Shown here one piece after another: positions 6,521-7,177 of a DNA stretch of 7,177 nucleotides (its first letter is position 1; every line of letters starts with the position of its first letter). Source of the stretch: an uncultured Verrucomicrobiota bacterium (GTDB lineage: Bacteria; Verrucomicrobiota; Verrucomicrobiae; Opitutales; Opitutaceae); the NCBI GenBank assembly GCA_946481225.1, contig CAMLNJ010000150.1, positions 1 to 7,177 of the forward strand. The letters run 5' to 3'. A program made the translations under genes and the position numbers. The notes beneath the pieces are model-generated. The model had not been told where the DNA came from. It did no database searches and saw only the letters and a program-made list of their open reading frames with translations.

Positions 6521-6534
6521 GACGAACGACGAAC
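6521..6534. repeat. Tandem 7-bp direct repeat
   Basis: GACGAAC occurs twice without a gap (6521-6527 and 6528-6534) in the 47-base spacer between the peptidase and glycosylase genes, 18-31 bases upstream of the glycosylase start codon. It could be chance or a small binding site; no promoter with a convincing -10 hexamer was seen around it. Confidence 0.4.
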
Positions 6535-6550
6535 GTCCAAGGGGGCCGGC

Positions 6551-7177
6551 TCAGGCGAGTTCCCAGGCGTAGGGGTGCTTGGAGAGAAGCTTGTGGCCGG
6601 CTTCGGTAAGCCAGGCGACGTCCTCGATGCGGCAGCCGCCGAGGCCGGGGTAGTAGAGGCCGGGCTCCACGGTTACGACGGCGCCGACCTTGAGCGGCTC
6701 GTTGACCGGGGCGCTGACGCGCGGGGCCTCGTGGACGGCGAGGCCGAGCCCGTGGCCGGTGCCGTGGAAAAAGCCGACCGCGCCCTTCGGCGTGGCCTTC
6801 GTCTCGTAGCCGCGCGCGGCGAACACGTTGACGCATTCGGCGTGGACGGCGGAGGAGATGGCGCCGCCGCGGAGCGCCTTGCGGGCGGCTTTTTGCGCGG
6901 CGGCGACGGCGTCGACGAGGGCGCGTTGCTCGGCGGAGGCGCGGCCCTTGAGGTAGGTGCGCGTCATGTCGCCGTGGTAGCCGGTGGCGGTGTGGCGGGG
7001 AAAAATATCCACGATGATCAGCTCGTTCGCGCGGAGGGGCCCGGAGCCGCGGCAGTGCGGGTCGCAGGCCTGGTCGCCGCCGGCGACGATGGTGTCGAGG
7101 GCGAGGCCGCCGGCCTCGAGGCAGGCGATCTCGATGGCGAGGCGGACGCGCTCGGAGGTGAGCGGCTTGCCGTCGAG
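6551..7177 (-). CDS. M24-family metallopeptidase (Xaa-Pro aminopeptidase type), C-terminal fragment
   Basis: The frame is open to the right edge, so the N-terminal part lies outside the window; 208 residues are visible (first visible residues LDGKPLTSERV). This is the catalytic 'pita-bread' domain. The five dinuclear metal ligands are all identifiable: Asp in IIVDIFPR, Asp in HGDMTRT, His in GTGHGLG, Glu in VTVEPG and Glu in CRIEDVAW. The stretch GGDQACDPH, then GSGPLRANELI, replaces the usual HxxSG-type segment before the first ligand and resembles the variant aminopeptidase P proteins of Verrucomicrobiota and some other phyla. Family members remove the N-terminal residue ahead of proline, or act on other small peptides, in the cytoplasm; creatinase-like members have other substrates. 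A GTG at 7012 is an internal valine codon, not a start, because conserved sequence continues upstream of it. The gene precedes fpg-like and SGNH genes on the same strand, with only 47 bases to the next start, so co-transcription is plausible. Confidence 0.88.
   Translation of the reverse strand, partial: LDGKPLTSERVRLAIEIACLEAGGLALDTIVAGGDQACDPHCRGSGPLRANELIIVDIFPRHTATGYHGDMTRTYLKGRASAEQRALVDAVAAAQKAARKALRGGAISSAVHAECVNVFAARGYETKATPKGAVGFFHGTGHGLGLAVHEAPRVSAPVNEPLKVGAVVTVEPGLYYPGLGGCRIEDVAWLTEAGHKLLSKHPYAWELA

Noticed and set aside
5641..6540. N-terminal 300-residue extension of the SGNH hydrolase in the same frame
   Set aside because: It overlaps the glycosylase gene in another frame and is Arg/Pro/His-rich; the SGNH block I serine sits 15 residues after the ATG at 5640, the normal place.

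Overview
The window is GC-rich bacterial chromosome (stop codons and low-GC stretches sit almost only between genes). It carries six protein-coding genes, two of them cut by the window ends. The gene types and styles (an Opitutus-like M24 peptidase C-terminus, a YgiQ-type radical SAM C-terminus, a double-domain class II aldolase) would fit a Verrucomicrobiota/Opitutales bacterium, but that is an inference from memory of protein families and could not be tested here.

Left part, plus strand: the 3' end of a YgiQ/UPF0313-type radical SAM gene (1-458), a 221-base spacer with a 25-nt hairpin and a weak terminator-like element, then a class II aldolase/adducin-type protein with two tandem domains (680-1972), whose second domain has lost the metal ligands. 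A 163-199 base spacer follows. It holds another hairpin resembling the first, and a relatively AT-rich 45-bp block bounded by a perfect 9-bp inverted repeat. Next comes the largest gene, a single-module NRPS-like enzyme (2172-4934) with adenylation, carrier and thioesterase domains and no condensation domain.

Right part, minus strand: a convergent block reading from the right edge inward: an M24 (Xaa-Pro aminopeptidase type) metallopeptidase lacking its N-terminus (6551-7177), an Fpg/Nei-family DNA glycosylase (5637-6503) and an SGNH/GDSL hydrolase (4981-5640). The last two overlap in ATGA, so they are almost surely co-transcribed and translationally coupled; the peptidase lies 47 bases upstream on the same strand and may belong to the same unit. 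The two convergent blocks meet in a 46-base, very GC-rich gap with two hairpins/palindromes.

The genes do not form one obvious pathway. The most unusual items are the stand-alone A-T-TE synthetase with a valine-like specificity code, the inverted repeat just before it (which overlaps the most upstream possible start codon), the catalytically degenerate second aldolase domain, and the glycosylase whose zinc finger has lost three of its four cysteines. No RNA gene, CRISPR array or intact mobile element was seen.
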